Both the position numbers and the translations under genes were made by a program. Under the pieces are notes generated by a model. It did not search any database and was not told where the DNA came from. It saw only the letters and a list, made by a program, of their open reading frames with translations. Positions 17,661 to 25,414 of a stretch of 27,852 nt of DNA are shown here, piece by piece. The stretch comes from RGIG1828 sp045592485 (lineage in GTDB: Bacteria > Bacillota > Clostridia > UMGS1810), in NCBI GenBank assembly GCA_045592485.1, contig JAZNUS010000075.1, positions 1 to 27,852 on the forward strand, written 5' to 3'. The stretch's first letter is position 1. Every line of letters starts with the position of its first letter.

Positions 17661-19973
17661 TTATTCTTTTATTTCTTCCATAATGAAGGATTCGATTACA
17701 TCTCCTTCTTTAATGTCATTATAGTTTTCAATACCAATACCGCATTCGTAGCCGGAAGCAACTTCCTTGACATCATCCTTGAAACGACGGAGACTTGAAA
17801 GCACTCCTTCGTGGATAATGATGCTGTCACGGACAATACGAACCTGTGAATTACGGGAAATTTTACCATCCTGAACATAACCGCCGGCAATTGCACCTAC
17901 ACCGCTTACCTTAAACACGCTTCTAACCTCTGCGTGACCAAGAAGAACTTCCTTGAATTTGGGAGCGAGCATACCCTTCATAGCGGATTCAATTTCTTCG
18001 ATTGCGTGGTAAATTACCCGGTAGAATCTGACATCAACATCGTTGGCTTTTGCAGATTCCATAGCACCGCCAGCAGGACGCACATTAAAGCCTACGATAA
18101 TTGCATTCGATGCTGCCGCAAGCATAACATCAGATTCGGTAACACCGCCAACGCCGCCATGGATACAGTTAACTCTGACTTCTTCATTTGAAAGCTTGGA
18201 AAGGGACTGCTTAACAGCCTCAACCGAACCCTGAACATCGGCTTTGACAATGATGTTGAGGTCTTTGACATCACCCTGCTGAATCTGATTGAAGAGGTCA
18301 TCAAGAGAAACTGCAGTCCTTGCATTGATTGCATCTTCCTTGATTTTTTCTTTTCTCTTTTCAACAACTGCTCTTGCTTTTCTTTCGTCGTCAACGGCAT
18401 AGAAGGTGTCACCGCCTTCGGGAACCTCGCTGAGACCTGTGATTTCAACAGGAACAGATGGACCTGCTTTTTTAACTGCGTTTCCTCTGTCATCGATCAT
18501 TGCTCTTACTCTGCCCACAGCTGTGCCTGCAACAATAATGTCGCCGGAGCGCAATGTACCGTGCTGAACAAGAACTGTTGCAACAGGACCTCTGCCCTGG
18601 TCGAGACGGGCTTCAATAACTGTGCCCTTTGCGTGTCTGTTGGGGTTTGCTTTGAGCTCTTTCATGTCGGCAACGAGAGTTACCATCTCTAAGAGTTCGT
18701 CTATGTTCTGATTGAATTTAGCTGAAATGGGAACACAGATTGTGCTTCCGCCCCATTCTTCGGGAACAAGCTCATATTCTGTGAGTTCCTGTTTTATACG
18801 GTCGGGGTTTGCACCGTCTTTATCGATTTTGTTGATTGCAACGATGATTGTAACATCGGCAGCCTTTGCGTGGTTAATGGCTTCGATTGTCTGAGGCATA
18901 ATGCCGTCGTCAGCCGCAACAACAAGGATTGCAACATCTGTTACAGATGCGCCTCTCATACGCATTGCAGTAAAGGCTTCGTGACCCGGTGTATCGAGGA
19001 AGGTTACCTTTTTGTCACCAACCCTTACACGGTAAGCACCTATGTGCTGAGTGATACCGCCGGCTTCCTTTGCAATGACATTTGTATTTCTGATGGCATC
19101 AAGAAGAGAGGTTTTACCGTGGTCAACATGGCCCATAACAACAACAACGGGAGATCTTGGTTCAAGCTGATCGGGAGTGTCCTCAACATCGTTGAAAAGT
19201 CGGTCTTCGTCGGTGATGATGATTTCTTTTTCAATTTTGAAGCCGAGGTCTTCACCAATGAGAGCGGCAGTGTCGAAGTCAACATTCTGGCTGATTGTTG
19301 CCATTATGCCGATTTCAAAAAGCTTTTTAACAACTGCAGTTGCAGGAAGCCCCATTCTTTCGGCAAGCTCACCGACTGAAATTTCGTCGGGAACGAGAAC
19401 TGTTTTTGGGCCCTCTTCCTTGTGAGCATCTTTTTTCTTCTTGTTGTTATTGTTAAGAAAGTCTTTTTCGGGTTGCTTCTTAACGGGGTTGTTGTTCTTT
19501 TTAATTTTCTGTTTTTTCTGAGATTTACCCTCTACCTTGTCGATGTCTACAAGCTGTTCGATTTTGGTTGTGTCGAGCTTTTCAAGGTCAACATTGCTCT
19601 GACGGGTGTCAACAACTGCACGGTTATCCTCTTTTTTGATTTCAAGGTCGATTTCTTCCTCGGGAGCAGGTGCAGGTGCATCAGATGCCGGTTCATCCTT
19701 TGAAGCCTTTGCATCAGTTTTTGAAGACTTTGCCTCGGCCTGTGCTTTTTCAGCTTTAACAGATGCATAGTATTCTTCAATTGTATCTCCACGGTCAAAT
19801 TTGTTGAGATAGGTTGTAAGAATTATATCAATTTCTTTAAACTCCAGAACAGTCATATGATTTTTCACTTCTATGCCATATTCTGCCAGAAGAGCTATAA
19901 GATCCTTACTTGACACATTTATCAGTTTTGAGATTTCATGAATTCTGGGGTTATTATTTTTTGCCTTAGCCAT
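17661..19973 (-). CDS. infB: Translation initiation factor IF-2
   Basis: IF-2 is the GTPase that brings initiator tRNA to the 30S subunit. From ATG 19973 the protein has 770 residues. It has an N-terminal IF2_N helix domain (1-55), a long charged low-complexity linker (about 70-190) rich in Lys and Asn, a second IF2_N domain (about 194-245), and the G domain with GHVDHGKT (281-288), DTPGHEAFT, NKID and SAK. C-terminal domains II-IV follow. AAGGTGA eight nt upstream supports this start; upstream in-frame ATGs lie within ylxQ. It follows ylxQ by 4 nt. Confidence 0.98.
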   Translation of the reverse strand: MAKAKNNNPRIHEISKLINVSSKDLIALLAEYGIEVKNHMTVLEFKEIDIILTTYLNKFDRGDTIEEYYASVKAEKAQAEAKSSKTDAKASKDEPASDAPAPAPEEEIDLEIKKEDNRAVVDTRQSNVDLEKLDTTKIEQLVDIDKVEGKSQKKQKIKKNNNPVKKQPEKDFLNNNNKKKKDAHKEEGPKTVLVPDEISVGELAERMGLPATAVVKKLFEIGIMATISQNVDFDTAALIGEDLGFKIEKEIIITDEDRLFNDVEDTPDQLEPRSPVVVVMGHVDHGKTSLLDAIRNTNVIAKEAGGITQHIGAYRVRVGDKKVTFLDTPGHEAFTAMRMRGASVTDVAILVVAADDGIMPQTIEAINHAKAADVTIIVAINKIDKDGANPDRIKQELTEYELVPEEWGGSTICVPISAKFNQNIDELLEMVTLVADMKELKANPNRHAKGTVIEARLDQGRGPVATVLVQHGTLRSGDIIVAGTAVGRVRAMIDDRGNAVKKAGPSVPVEITGLSEVPEGGDTFYAVDDERKARAVVEKRKEKIKEDAINARTAVSLDDLFNQIQQGDVKDLNIIVKADVQGSVEAVKQSLSKLSNEEVRVNCIHGGVGGVTESDVMLAAASNAIIVGFNVRPAGGAMESAKANDVDVRFYRVIYHAIEEIESAMKGMLAPKFKEVLLGHAEVRSVFKVSGVGAIAGGYVQDGKISRNSQVRIVRDSIIIHEGVLSSLRRFKDDVKEVASGYECGIGIENYNDIKEGDVIESFIMEEIKE

Positions 19974-19977
19974 AATA

Positions 19978-20295
19978 TCACTCACCTTCATTAATATTTG
20001 CATTGATATGCTTTAATATTCCCTTTGCAAAACCCTCGTCATTAACAGATACTACTGCGTTGAATGAATTGCCTATGGATTTCCCGAGGCTCTCCTTTGT
20101 ACCCTCGAAAACATAAGGTACATCATAATATTTACAGCTGTCTGTAATGTTTTTGACAGTGCTTGCCGACGCATCACGGGCTATGATTATAAGATGTGAC
20201 GAGCCGAATCTGACTGCTTCCTTGCAGGCTGACTCTCCGCTTGACACTCTCCCCGCTCTTTTTGCGAGGCCGAGAAGTCCCATTGACTTTGTCAT
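19978..20295 (-). CDS. ylxQ: Ribosomal L7Ae-like RNA-binding protein YlxQ
   Basis: A 105-residue protein of the L7Ae/L30e/S12e/Gadd45 family that binds kink-turn RNA. It starts MTKSMGLLGLAKRAGRVSSGE, shows the family core SHLIIIARDAS, and has VPYVFEGTKESLGKSIG near the C terminus. ATG 20295 has AGGAG eight nt upstream, lying over the end of ylxR; a GTG at 20304 overlaps that site. It sits between ylxR and infB as in Bacillus. Its precise RNA target is unknown. Confidence 0.92.
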   Translation of the reverse strand: MTKSMGLLGLAKRAGRVSSGESACKEAVRFGSSHLIIIARDASASTVKNITDSCKYYDVPYVFEGTKESLGKSIGNSFNAVVSVNDEGFAKGILKHINANINEGE

Positions 20296-20300
20296 TTCAA

Positions 20301-20579
20301 TCACTCCTCATTCAAGGATTTTACATAATCTTTCAATTCTTCATAAAATTCGGGCAGCACTTCTGCTCTGAGGCATCTGGAAAACGCTTTTCGTTTTACC
20401 GCATTTTCAACGCAGACAACGCTTTGACAAAGATACATTCCTCTGCCCTCGGCGTGGCCTCCGATGCCTGATATCAGAACACTACCGTCTTTTTTTTTGC
20501 ATATGTGAACAAATTCGTTTTTGTCGCCATGCTTTCTGCAAGCGGCACACATACGCGTGTTTTTAGCATTGCGAGCCAT
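20301..20579 (-). CDS. ylxR: YlxR family nucleic acid-binding protein (DUF448)
   Basis: A 92-residue basic protein with the YlxR signature TRMCAACRKHGDK (C11 and C14) and GRGMYLC. YlxR proteins are small nucleic acid-binding factors encoded beside nusA; in Bacillus one affects transcription of many genes and another role reported is RNase P binding. GGAGG upstream supports ATG 20579. It lies 17 nt after nusA and its stop overlaps the Shine-Dalgarno region of ylxQ. Confidence 0.92.
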   Translation of the reverse strand: MARNAKNTRMCAACRKHGDKNEFVHICKKKDGSVLISGIGGHAEGRGMYLCQSVVCVENAVKRKAFSRCLRAEVLPEFYEELKDYVKSLNEE

Positions 20580-20596
20580 AATACACCCTCCGGGGA

Positions 20597-21622
20597 TTAT
20601 TCGCCTTTGATGTCTATTTTATAGCCGGTAAGTCTTGCGGCAAGGCGTGCATTCTGACCTTCTTTGCCGATTGCAAGAGAAAGCTGGAATGCGGGAACAA
20701 CGACATGGGCTTCCTTTTCTTCGGGATTGACATCGAGACTTATTACTTCTGCAGGATTAAGGCTTGCACGGATAAATTCCGCAGGGTCTTCGCTGTACTT
20801 TACAATATCAATTTTTTCACCGCCAAGTTCATCAACAATGTTCTGAACCCTTGTACCTTTAGCACCAATGCATGCACCGATTGCATCAACATTTTTGTCG
20901 TTTGACCAAACAGCAATTTTTGTTCTTGAGCCTGCTTCTCTGGAAACGCTCTTAACCTCAACAATGCCATCGGCAATTTCGGGAATTTCTTCCTCAAAGA
21001 GCTTTGCCACAAGTGCAGGGCGTGTGCGCGAAACTGTTACTGTTGTGCCCTTGGTGCCTCTTTTAACATCGGTAACATAAACCTTAAGTCGCTGATGAAA
21101 ATCATAGCTTTCACCGGGAACCTGTTCGCCGGGAGCAAGATATGCTTCGGTTTTGCCAATGTCTAAGTAAATGTTTTTCTTTTCGATTCTCTGAATTGTA
21201 CCTGTAACAACCTTATGCATTTTTTCGGAAAATTCGTCATAAACAAGATTTCTTTCTGCTTCCTTGATTCTTTGAAGCACAACCTGTTTTGCTGTCTGAG
21301 CGGCAATTCTTCCGAAGGCTGCAGGGGTGTCTTCGATGTTTACCACATCACCGATTTCATAGGTGCCGCTGATAGCTTTAGCATCGTCAAGAGCAATCTG
21401 GCAAAGAGGATCTTCAACTGTTTCAACAACCTCTTTGCTTACAAACACTTTAACGGAGCCGGTTTCACGGTCGATGTTAACCACAACATTGTTCTGATTG
21501 GTGTTGTAGTTTCTTTTGTATGCCGAAACAAGTGCGGCATCGATTGCATCTAAGAGTATTTCCTTGCTGATGTTTTTTTCTTTTTCAATTTCATTTAACG
21601 CTGTAAGAAATTCACTATTCAT
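20597..21622 (-). CDS. nusA: Transcription termination/antitermination protein NusA
   Basis: NusA binds RNA polymerase and modulates pausing, termination and antitermination. The 341-residue protein begins MNSEFLTALNEIEKEKNISK and has the N-terminal polymerase-binding domain, an S1 domain (VVTGTIQRIEKKNIYLDIG) and two KH domains (IGACIGAKGTRVQNI and LSLAIGKEGQNARLAARL). It lacks the C-terminal acidic repeats of proteobacterial NusA, as is usual in Firmicutes. ATG 21622 fits the family start; an in-frame ATG at 21634 lies almost on top of the GAAGGG site. A hairpin in the operon leader suggests autoregulation. Confidence 0.97.
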   Translation of the reverse strand: MNSEFLTALNEIEKEKNISKEILLDAIDAALVSAYKRNYNTNQNNVVVNIDRETGSVKVFVSKEVVETVEDPLCQIALDDAKAISGTYEIGDVVNIEDTPAAFGRIAAQTAKQVVLQRIKEAERNLVYDEFSEKMHKVVTGTIQRIEKKNIYLDIGKTEAYLAPGEQVPGESYDFHQRLKVYVTDVKRGTKGTTVTVSRTRPALVAKLFEEEIPEIADGIVEVKSVSREAGSRTKIAVWSNDKNVDAIGACIGAKGTRVQNIVDELGGEKIDIVKYSEDPAEFIRASLNPAEVISLDVNPEEKEAHVVVPAFQLSLAIGKEGQNARLAARLTGYKIDIKGE

Positions 21623-21659
21623 TTTTTTAACCATTCCCTTCTATAAAAATAATATTAAA

Positions 21660-22136
21660 TTACCATATAACCGAAAGTCTGATTGATGCTGCCATGGCTT
21701 TTTCGATTTGTACCTCTTCACCGTCAATTTCCAATGTAACGATGCCGCCACTGTAGCCCGAAAGCTTGCCGCAAAGGAGCTTGTTGCCGTTTAGTGCTTT
21801 GTAGAGCTTTACATCAACATCTCTGCCCATAAAGCGTTCGAAGTCTCTGTCTTTTTTGAGTTCTCTGTCAATACCCGGTGAAGAAACCTCAAGCATATAG
21901 GCCTGAGATATGGGGTCTTTTTCGTCAAGGATGTCAGAAAGAGCTCTGTTTACCGTTTCGCACTGGTCGATTGACACACCGCCTTCGGAATCGTCCTCAA
22001 CATCAATGATAATTCTGAGGACATAGTCCGAGCCTTCCTTTTTGAACTCAACATCATCAACAAAACAACCCGCCTCCAGAGCTATTGGATTTGCAAGCTC
22101 AAAAACAACATCGGTAATTTTGTTTGCTGCCGCCAT
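21660..22136 (-). CDS. rimP: Ribosome maturation factor RimP
   Basis: RimP is needed for 30S subunit maturation. The 158-residue protein shows the family layout: an N-terminal domain with GCFVDDVEFKKEGSDYVLRI and VSIDQCETVNRALSDILDE, then YMLEVSSPGIDRELKKDRDF and an Sm-like C-terminal domain. AAAGGA eight nt upstream supports ATG 22136. It is the first gene of the long nusA-infB operon and follows a leader of about 80 nt that contains a terminator-like hairpin. Confidence 0.96.
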   Translation of the reverse strand: MAAANKITDVVFELANPIALEAGCFVDDVEFKKEGSDYVLRIIIDVEDDSEGGVSIDQCETVNRALSDILDEKDPISQAYMLEVSSPGIDRELKKDRDFERFMGRDVDVKLYKALNGNKLLCGKLSGYSGGIVTLEIDGEEVQIEKAMAASIRLSVIW

Positions 22137-22171
22137 TTCATCATTCCTTTCGAATGTCTTATCAATACAAA

Positions 22172-22195
22172 AGAGTGGGTTTCAGAACCCACTCT
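22172..22195 (-). terminator. Terminator-like hairpin in the rimP-nusA leader (likely attenuator)
   Basis: AGAGTGGGTT (22172-22181) and AACCCACTCT (22186-22195) form a perfect 10-bp stem with a 4-nt loop. On the minus strand it is followed by TTTTGTATTG, a short, imperfect T-tract. It lies inside the leader, about 20 nt after the predicted transcription start and 36 nt before the rimP ATG, so it cannot serve as a terminator of the cupin gene, which ends further on. NusA-dependent terminators in the leader of this operon are known from Bacillus; a weak T-tract fits that type. The function here is inferred. Confidence 0.75.
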
Positions 22196-22222
22196 AATTA
22201 CGATGACAATATTTACATTGAT

Positions 22223-22251
22223 ATAGTATCACAAACATCAGACAAATGCAA
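22223..22251 (-). promoter_or_regulatory. SigA-type promoter of the rimP-nusA-infB operon
   Basis: On the minus strand TTGCAT (22246-22251) and TACTAT (22223-22228) are 17 nt apart, and the -10 box is preceded by TGA, an extended -10 feature. Predicted start is near 22216. Confidence 0.75.
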
Positions 22252-22344
22252 GCTTTTTTTGCAAATTTTTCTTATTTTATTAAATTTAGTAAATAAATAT
22301 GTGTTTCTTATCTGATTTTTATTGAAAAATAAGGCATATTACAT

Positions 22345-23091
22345 TTATCTCACACTATGATACTCTGAATTTGCCATACCTGTGTCGGAATTTTCCACAA
22401 TGACAATCTTTGCACCCTCGTCCACAATGATGTGATGCCATGCACCCTTTTTAACATTGTAAAAAGCGTACTTTTCCATTTCAACGAACTGAGGATTATC
22501 AGGTTCCCCGACAATGAGCCGGGCTGAACCTTCAGTCAGAATGAAAACCTCGTCGGTGGCATTGTGGCGTTCCATGCGTACAAAGCTTTCTTTGGTAAAT
22601 TTATCGGAGGGATTGATGACCGCGGCAGTCCATCCATCTGATTCGATAACTCTCGAATAGCCCTCGCCGTCGTATCCGCCTGTTTCAAGATATTCTTCAA
22701 AAGATTGATTTGTGTCATCTGAAAGCTTTGCACCCATATAGGTGTCGCTGTTTTCTGCACCCGTGTCGGAGTTTTCGGCAACAATGAGTTTTGCATCGGG
22801 ACTTGCAAAGAGTGCATGCCACACACCTCTTTTGACATTGTAGAACTTGTTTTTCTCAAGGTCAACTGTCACAAGTCTTTCTGCCTCGCCAACCGCAAGA
22901 GTGGCACTGCCGTCTATAAGAACAAAGGTTTCATCACTTTTGTTGTGACGGCTCACCGATGAAAAGTTTTTTCTGTCAAAGTTTTTGGAATAGTTAATTG
23001 CCGCAGCAGTCCAGGATTCAAAATCAACAAGGCGTGTGTATCCCTCGCCTGTGTGGCGTTTTATTTCCAGATATTTTTCCGGTATTTCCAT
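22345..23091 (-). CDS. Tandem-duplicated cupin-fold protein of unknown function
   Basis: The 248-residue protein consists of two similar halves (about 15-111 and 142-238), each a cupin-like beta-barrel. Shared blocks are GEGY(T/S)R, WTAA.IN, RHN..DE.F, FYNVK.G.WH and ENSDTG. Each half keeps the second His and Glu of cupin motif 1 (H49/E54 and H176/E181) and the His of motif 2 (H92 and H219), but the first His of the usual HxH is missing. The GVWH/GAWH block recalls ureidoglycolate lyase-type cupins, though no function can be assigned. ATG 23091 has GGAGGT 4 nt upstream. It begins 28 nt after the nucleotide-sugar dehydrogenase and is probably cotranscribed with it. Confidence 0.8.
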   Translation of the reverse strand: MEIPEKYLEIKRHTGEGYTRLVDFESWTAAAINYSKNFDRKNFSSVSRHNKSDETFVLIDGSATLAVGEAERLVTVDLEKNKFYNVKRGVWHALFASPDAKLIVAENSDTGAENSDTYMGAKLSDDTNQSFEEYLETGGYDGEGYSRVIESDGWTAAVINPSDKFTKESFVRMERHNATDEVFILTEGSARLIVGEPDNPQFVEMEKYAFYNVKKGAWHHIIVDEGAKIVIVENSDTGMANSEYHSVR

Positions 23092-23119
23092 TTTGACCTC
23101 CATATAAAATGCTGCAGAA

Positions 23120-24439
23120 TTATAATCTCCACCATGTGTAGCCTGAAGCTTTGAGATCCTCAACATCAAACATACCCTTTACATCAATAAGAACTTTTTC
23201 AGATGCATCGCCTGAAACAAACAGCTTGTCTACATCTCCAAGAGTAAGCTTTTTAAATTCATTGTGAGCAACAGCAAAAATAATGCAATCTGCATTTTCA
23301 ATTGATTCAAGCTCGGCAAGCTCAACTCCGTATTCTTTCATAGCATCGGCTTTGTCTGCCTGAGGATCCACTACAATCGGTGAAATTGAGTATTCTTCAA
23401 GTCTCCTGATTATATCTTCAACCTTGGAATTTCTTGTGTCAGGGCAGTTTTCCTTGAATGTGATGCCCATTATAACAACCTTTGAATCACGAACTGCTTT
23501 TCCTGCAAGTATCATTTTTTTGATTGCCGCATCAGCAACAAATTCGCCCATGCCGTCATTTACCTTGCGTCCTGAAAGAACTATCTGGCTGTGGTAACCA
23601 AGTCTTTCGGCTTCATATGTAAAGTAGTATGGGTCAACTCCGATGCAGTGACCGCCCACAAGACCCGGTCTGAAGCCAAGGGCATTCCACTTGGTGTTCA
23701 TTGCATCAACAACCTCGTTTGTATCAATACCCATACGGTCAAAAACCATTGCAAGCTCATTCATAAATGCAATGTTTATGTCACGCTGGCTGTTTTCAAC
23801 AACCTTCGCAGCTTCTGCAACCTTAATTGAGCTTGCACGGTGAACACCAACCTCGATTACAAGTTCATATACCTTTGCAATTTCATCGAGAGACTCTTCA
23901 TCCATGCCCGAAACAATCTTCTTTATATTTTCAAGGCGATGCACTTTATCACCGGGATTAATTCTTTCGGGAGAATAGCCTATTTTAAAATCAATCCCGC
24001 ATTTCAATCCGGATTCTTTTTCAAGAATGGGAATACAAATATCTTCTGTAACACCGGGATAAACAGTTGATTCATACACAACAATTGAACCCTTTGTAAG
24101 ATTTCTTCCAACAACCTCACTGGCACCGATTATTGGTGCAAGCTCGGGAGTTTTATCCTGATTTACGGGAGTCGGCACAGCGACAATGTGAAATTTAGCC
24201 TCTCTCAGCTTTGTTTCATCACAGGTAAATTCAACAGTTGTATTTTTAATTGTTTCATCGCCAACTTCGTTTGTGGGATCAATGCCTTGTTTATAAAGCT
24301 CTATTTTGTTTTTGTTTGTATCAAAGCCGATAACACTCACCTTTTTTGCAAAAGCAACTGCTATGGGCATACCCACATACCCAAGACCAACGAGGGATAT
24401 TTTTTCCTCTCCGCTGACGATTTTTTCATATAAATTCAT
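23120..24439 (-). CDS. Nucleotide-sugar 6-dehydrogenase (UDP-glucose/UDP-HexNAc dehydrogenase family)
   Basis: This 439-residue enzyme oxidises C6 of a UDP-sugar to the uronic acid in two NAD-dependent steps. It has a Rossmann GLGYVGMP motif (18-25), ESTVYPG, SPERINPGD (E158), and the catalytic cysteine C265 in GGHCIGVDPYYF; the C-terminal NAD/UDP domain contains VVIMGITFKENCPDTRNSK. The GGHCIGVDPYY form is typical of UDP-N-acetylhexosamine dehydrogenases of the WbpO/TviB/CapL group, so UDP-GalNAc or UDP-GlcNAc is more likely than UDP-glucose (inference). GGGAGG precedes ATG 24439. The product would feed surface polysaccharide synthesis, but no glycosyltransferase lies nearby. Confidence 0.9.
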   Translation of the reverse strand: MNLYEKIVSGEEKISLVGLGYVGMPIAVAFAKKVSVIGFDTNKNKIELYKQGIDPTNEVGDETIKNTTVEFTCDETKLREAKFHIVAVPTPVNQDKTPELAPIIGASEVVGRNLTKGSIVVYESTVYPGVTEDICIPILEKESGLKCGIDFKIGYSPERINPGDKVHRLENIKKIVSGMDEESLDEIAKVYELVIEVGVHRASSIKVAEAAKVVENSQRDINIAFMNELAMVFDRMGIDTNEVVDAMNTKWNALGFRPGLVGGHCIGVDPYYFTYEAERLGYHSQIVLSGRKVNDGMGEFVADAAIKKMILAGKAVRDSKVVIMGITFKENCPDTRNSKVEDIIRRLEEYSISPIVVDPQADKADAMKEYGVELAELESIENADCIIFAVAHNEFKKLTLGDVDKLFVSGDASEKVLIDVKGMFDVEDLKASGYTWWRL

Positions 24440-24474
24440 ATTTTATCCTCCCTATCATATTATATATGTTCTAA

Positions 24475-24503
24475 ATTATATCACATTGTTATAAAATTGT
24501 CAA
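24475..24503 (-). promoter_or_regulatory. Consensus SigA promoter of the nucleotide-sugar dehydrogenase
   Basis: On the minus strand TTGACA (24498-24503) and TATAAT (24475-24480) match the SigA consensus exactly with a 17-nt spacer, and TGA precedes the -10 box. The palindrome CCATCGATGG (24507-24516) sits 3 nt upstream of the -35 box. Confidence 0.9.
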
Positions 24504-24556
24504 ATCCCATCGATGGCGTTTGATTTCCTCGTAATTCTCAATTTGCTTCATAAAAT

Positions 24557-25048
24557 TTACTTTGTTTTCAGTGTTTTAAAGAAAAAGTTATTCATTGCAC
24601 CATGAACAACCTCTTTCGGACGCTCAATAAGCATATAACCGCTTTTTTTATAAATGTGTATAGCCGCTTCAAGATTGCTGTGAGTTTCAAGATATGATGA
24701 GGTGTAGCCTTTTTCAGCCATTTTTTCCTCAATAAAGCTGATAAGTCTGTAGCCCAACCCATTGCCTTTAACAGAATCCGCCAGATAAAGCTTCTGAAGC
24801 TCGGCACAGTTTTCAAAAGGAGTGAACTCATCGAAGCCTATTCCACCCACAACATTATCATTTTCATCGGCAAGAACATAATATCCTCTTTTATCATTAC
24901 TGAAGTAAAAATCATATAGCCGGTCAATTCCGGGATCAAAATAAACCGTTCCGGGAATATCAAGACCGTGTTTTTTCAGATTGAATCTGATAAGCTCTGC
25001 AACTGCTCCGTTATCCCGGGCAGTCATTTCTCTTATTTTATAATTCAT
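24557..25048 (-). CDS. GNAT family N-acetyltransferase
   Basis: The 163-residue protein starts MNYKIREMTARDNGAVAELI and contains the acetyl-CoA motif A, LQKLYLADSVKGNGLGYRLI, where KGNGLG is the pyrophosphate loop, and the C-terminal AIHIYKKSGYMLIER. This is a standard single-domain GNAT acetyltransferase acting on an unknown amine. GAGGG lies about 8 nt upstream of ATG 25048. It stands alone, pointing away from pssA, and is separated from the nucleotide-sugar dehydrogenase by that gene's own promoter. No clear promoter or terminator of its own is seen. Confidence 0.88.
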   Translation of the reverse strand: MNYKIREMTARDNGAVAELIRFNLKKHGLDIPGTVYFDPGIDRLYDFYFSNDKRGYYVLADENDNVVGGIGFDEFTPFENCAELQKLYLADSVKGNGLGYRLISFIEEKMAEKGYTSSYLETHSNLEAAIHIYKKSGYMLIERPKEVVHGAMNNFFFKTLKTK

Positions 25049-25149
25049 TTAAATTCCCTCATTTGCTTATGTATAATATTTTCCATAAAAGGCTTGAATT
25101 TCCTGTAAAAATTATAGAATTAGTGCACAATTTAGATGTCATACAACAA

Positions 25150-25272
25150 AATGAATAATTAATAATGAATGATGAATAATTGTGGTTGAAAATCGCAAAG
25201 CGATTTTCTTTTTATTTCAAATGCGGAGCATTTGTTCCTTAATTCTTCACTATTCATTTTTCACTATTCATT
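25150..25272. mobile_element. MITE-like element with 32-nt terminal inverted repeats
   Basis: The 32 nt at 25150-25181 and the reverse complement of 25241-25272 agree at most positions (both begin AATGAATA and share the AATGAAT repeat further in). The 59-nt interior contains two perfect palindromes, at 25188-25208 and 25218-25234. There is no transposase gene. The small size, AT-rich inverted ends and intergenic position fit a non-autonomous element or dispersed repeat. I saw no clear target-site duplication. Confidence 0.65.
25188..25208. repeat. Perfect hairpin inside the MITE-like element
   Basis: GAAAATCGC, loop AAA, GCGATTTTC: nine perfect pairs with a 3-nt loop. A second, CAAATGC-GGA-GCATTTG, follows at 25218-25234. 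Confidence 0.75.
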
Positions 25273-25293
25273 GATTTCATCTTTGATGAAATC
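25273..25293. repeat. Perfect hairpin just outside the MITE-like element
   Basis: GATTTCATC, loop TTT, GATGAAATC: nine perfect pairs directly abutting the right inverted repeat. It may be part of the element or a separate insertion. Confidence 0.7.
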
Positions 25294-25374
25294 ATTATAA
25301 CATAATTTCACCGCATAATCAACACAATACTTAATTGTTTTTTCAAAATGCTTGAATTTTAACTCTGTTTATGA

Positions 25375-25380
25375 TATAAT
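25375..25380 (+). promoter_or_regulatory. -10 box of the pssA-psd promoter (with -35 at 25352-25357)
   Basis: TTGAAT (25352-25357), a 17-nt spacer and TATAAT (25375-25380) form a good SigA promoter. Transcription should start near 25387, about 28 nt before the pssA start codon. The TTG of the -35 box is in frame with pssA and could be mistaken for a start codon. Confidence 0.85.
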
Positions 25381-25414
25381 TCATAAAGATATCTTACTCA
25401 AAGGTGGAATAAAT

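Larger units (their letters stand above)
25049..25414. other. Divergent intergenic region with a MITE-like element and the pssA promoter
   Basis: This 366-nt stretch between the divergent acetyltransferase and pssA genes has no credible coding sequence. It holds a MITE-like element (25150-25272), three short-loop palindromes, and the pssA promoter. The left part (25049-25149) is AT-rich with several possible -10 boxes but no good -35 match for the acetyltransferase. Confidence 0.7.

Noticed and set aside
22172..22195. Hairpin as the terminator of the cupin/dehydrogenase operon
   Set aside because: It lies downstream of the rimP promoter and about 150 nt past the cupin stop, so it is better explained as part of the rimP leader.
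25150..25293. CRISPR-like or tandem repeat array
   Set aside because: The repeats are inverted, not direct, and there are no regular spacers or cas genes.
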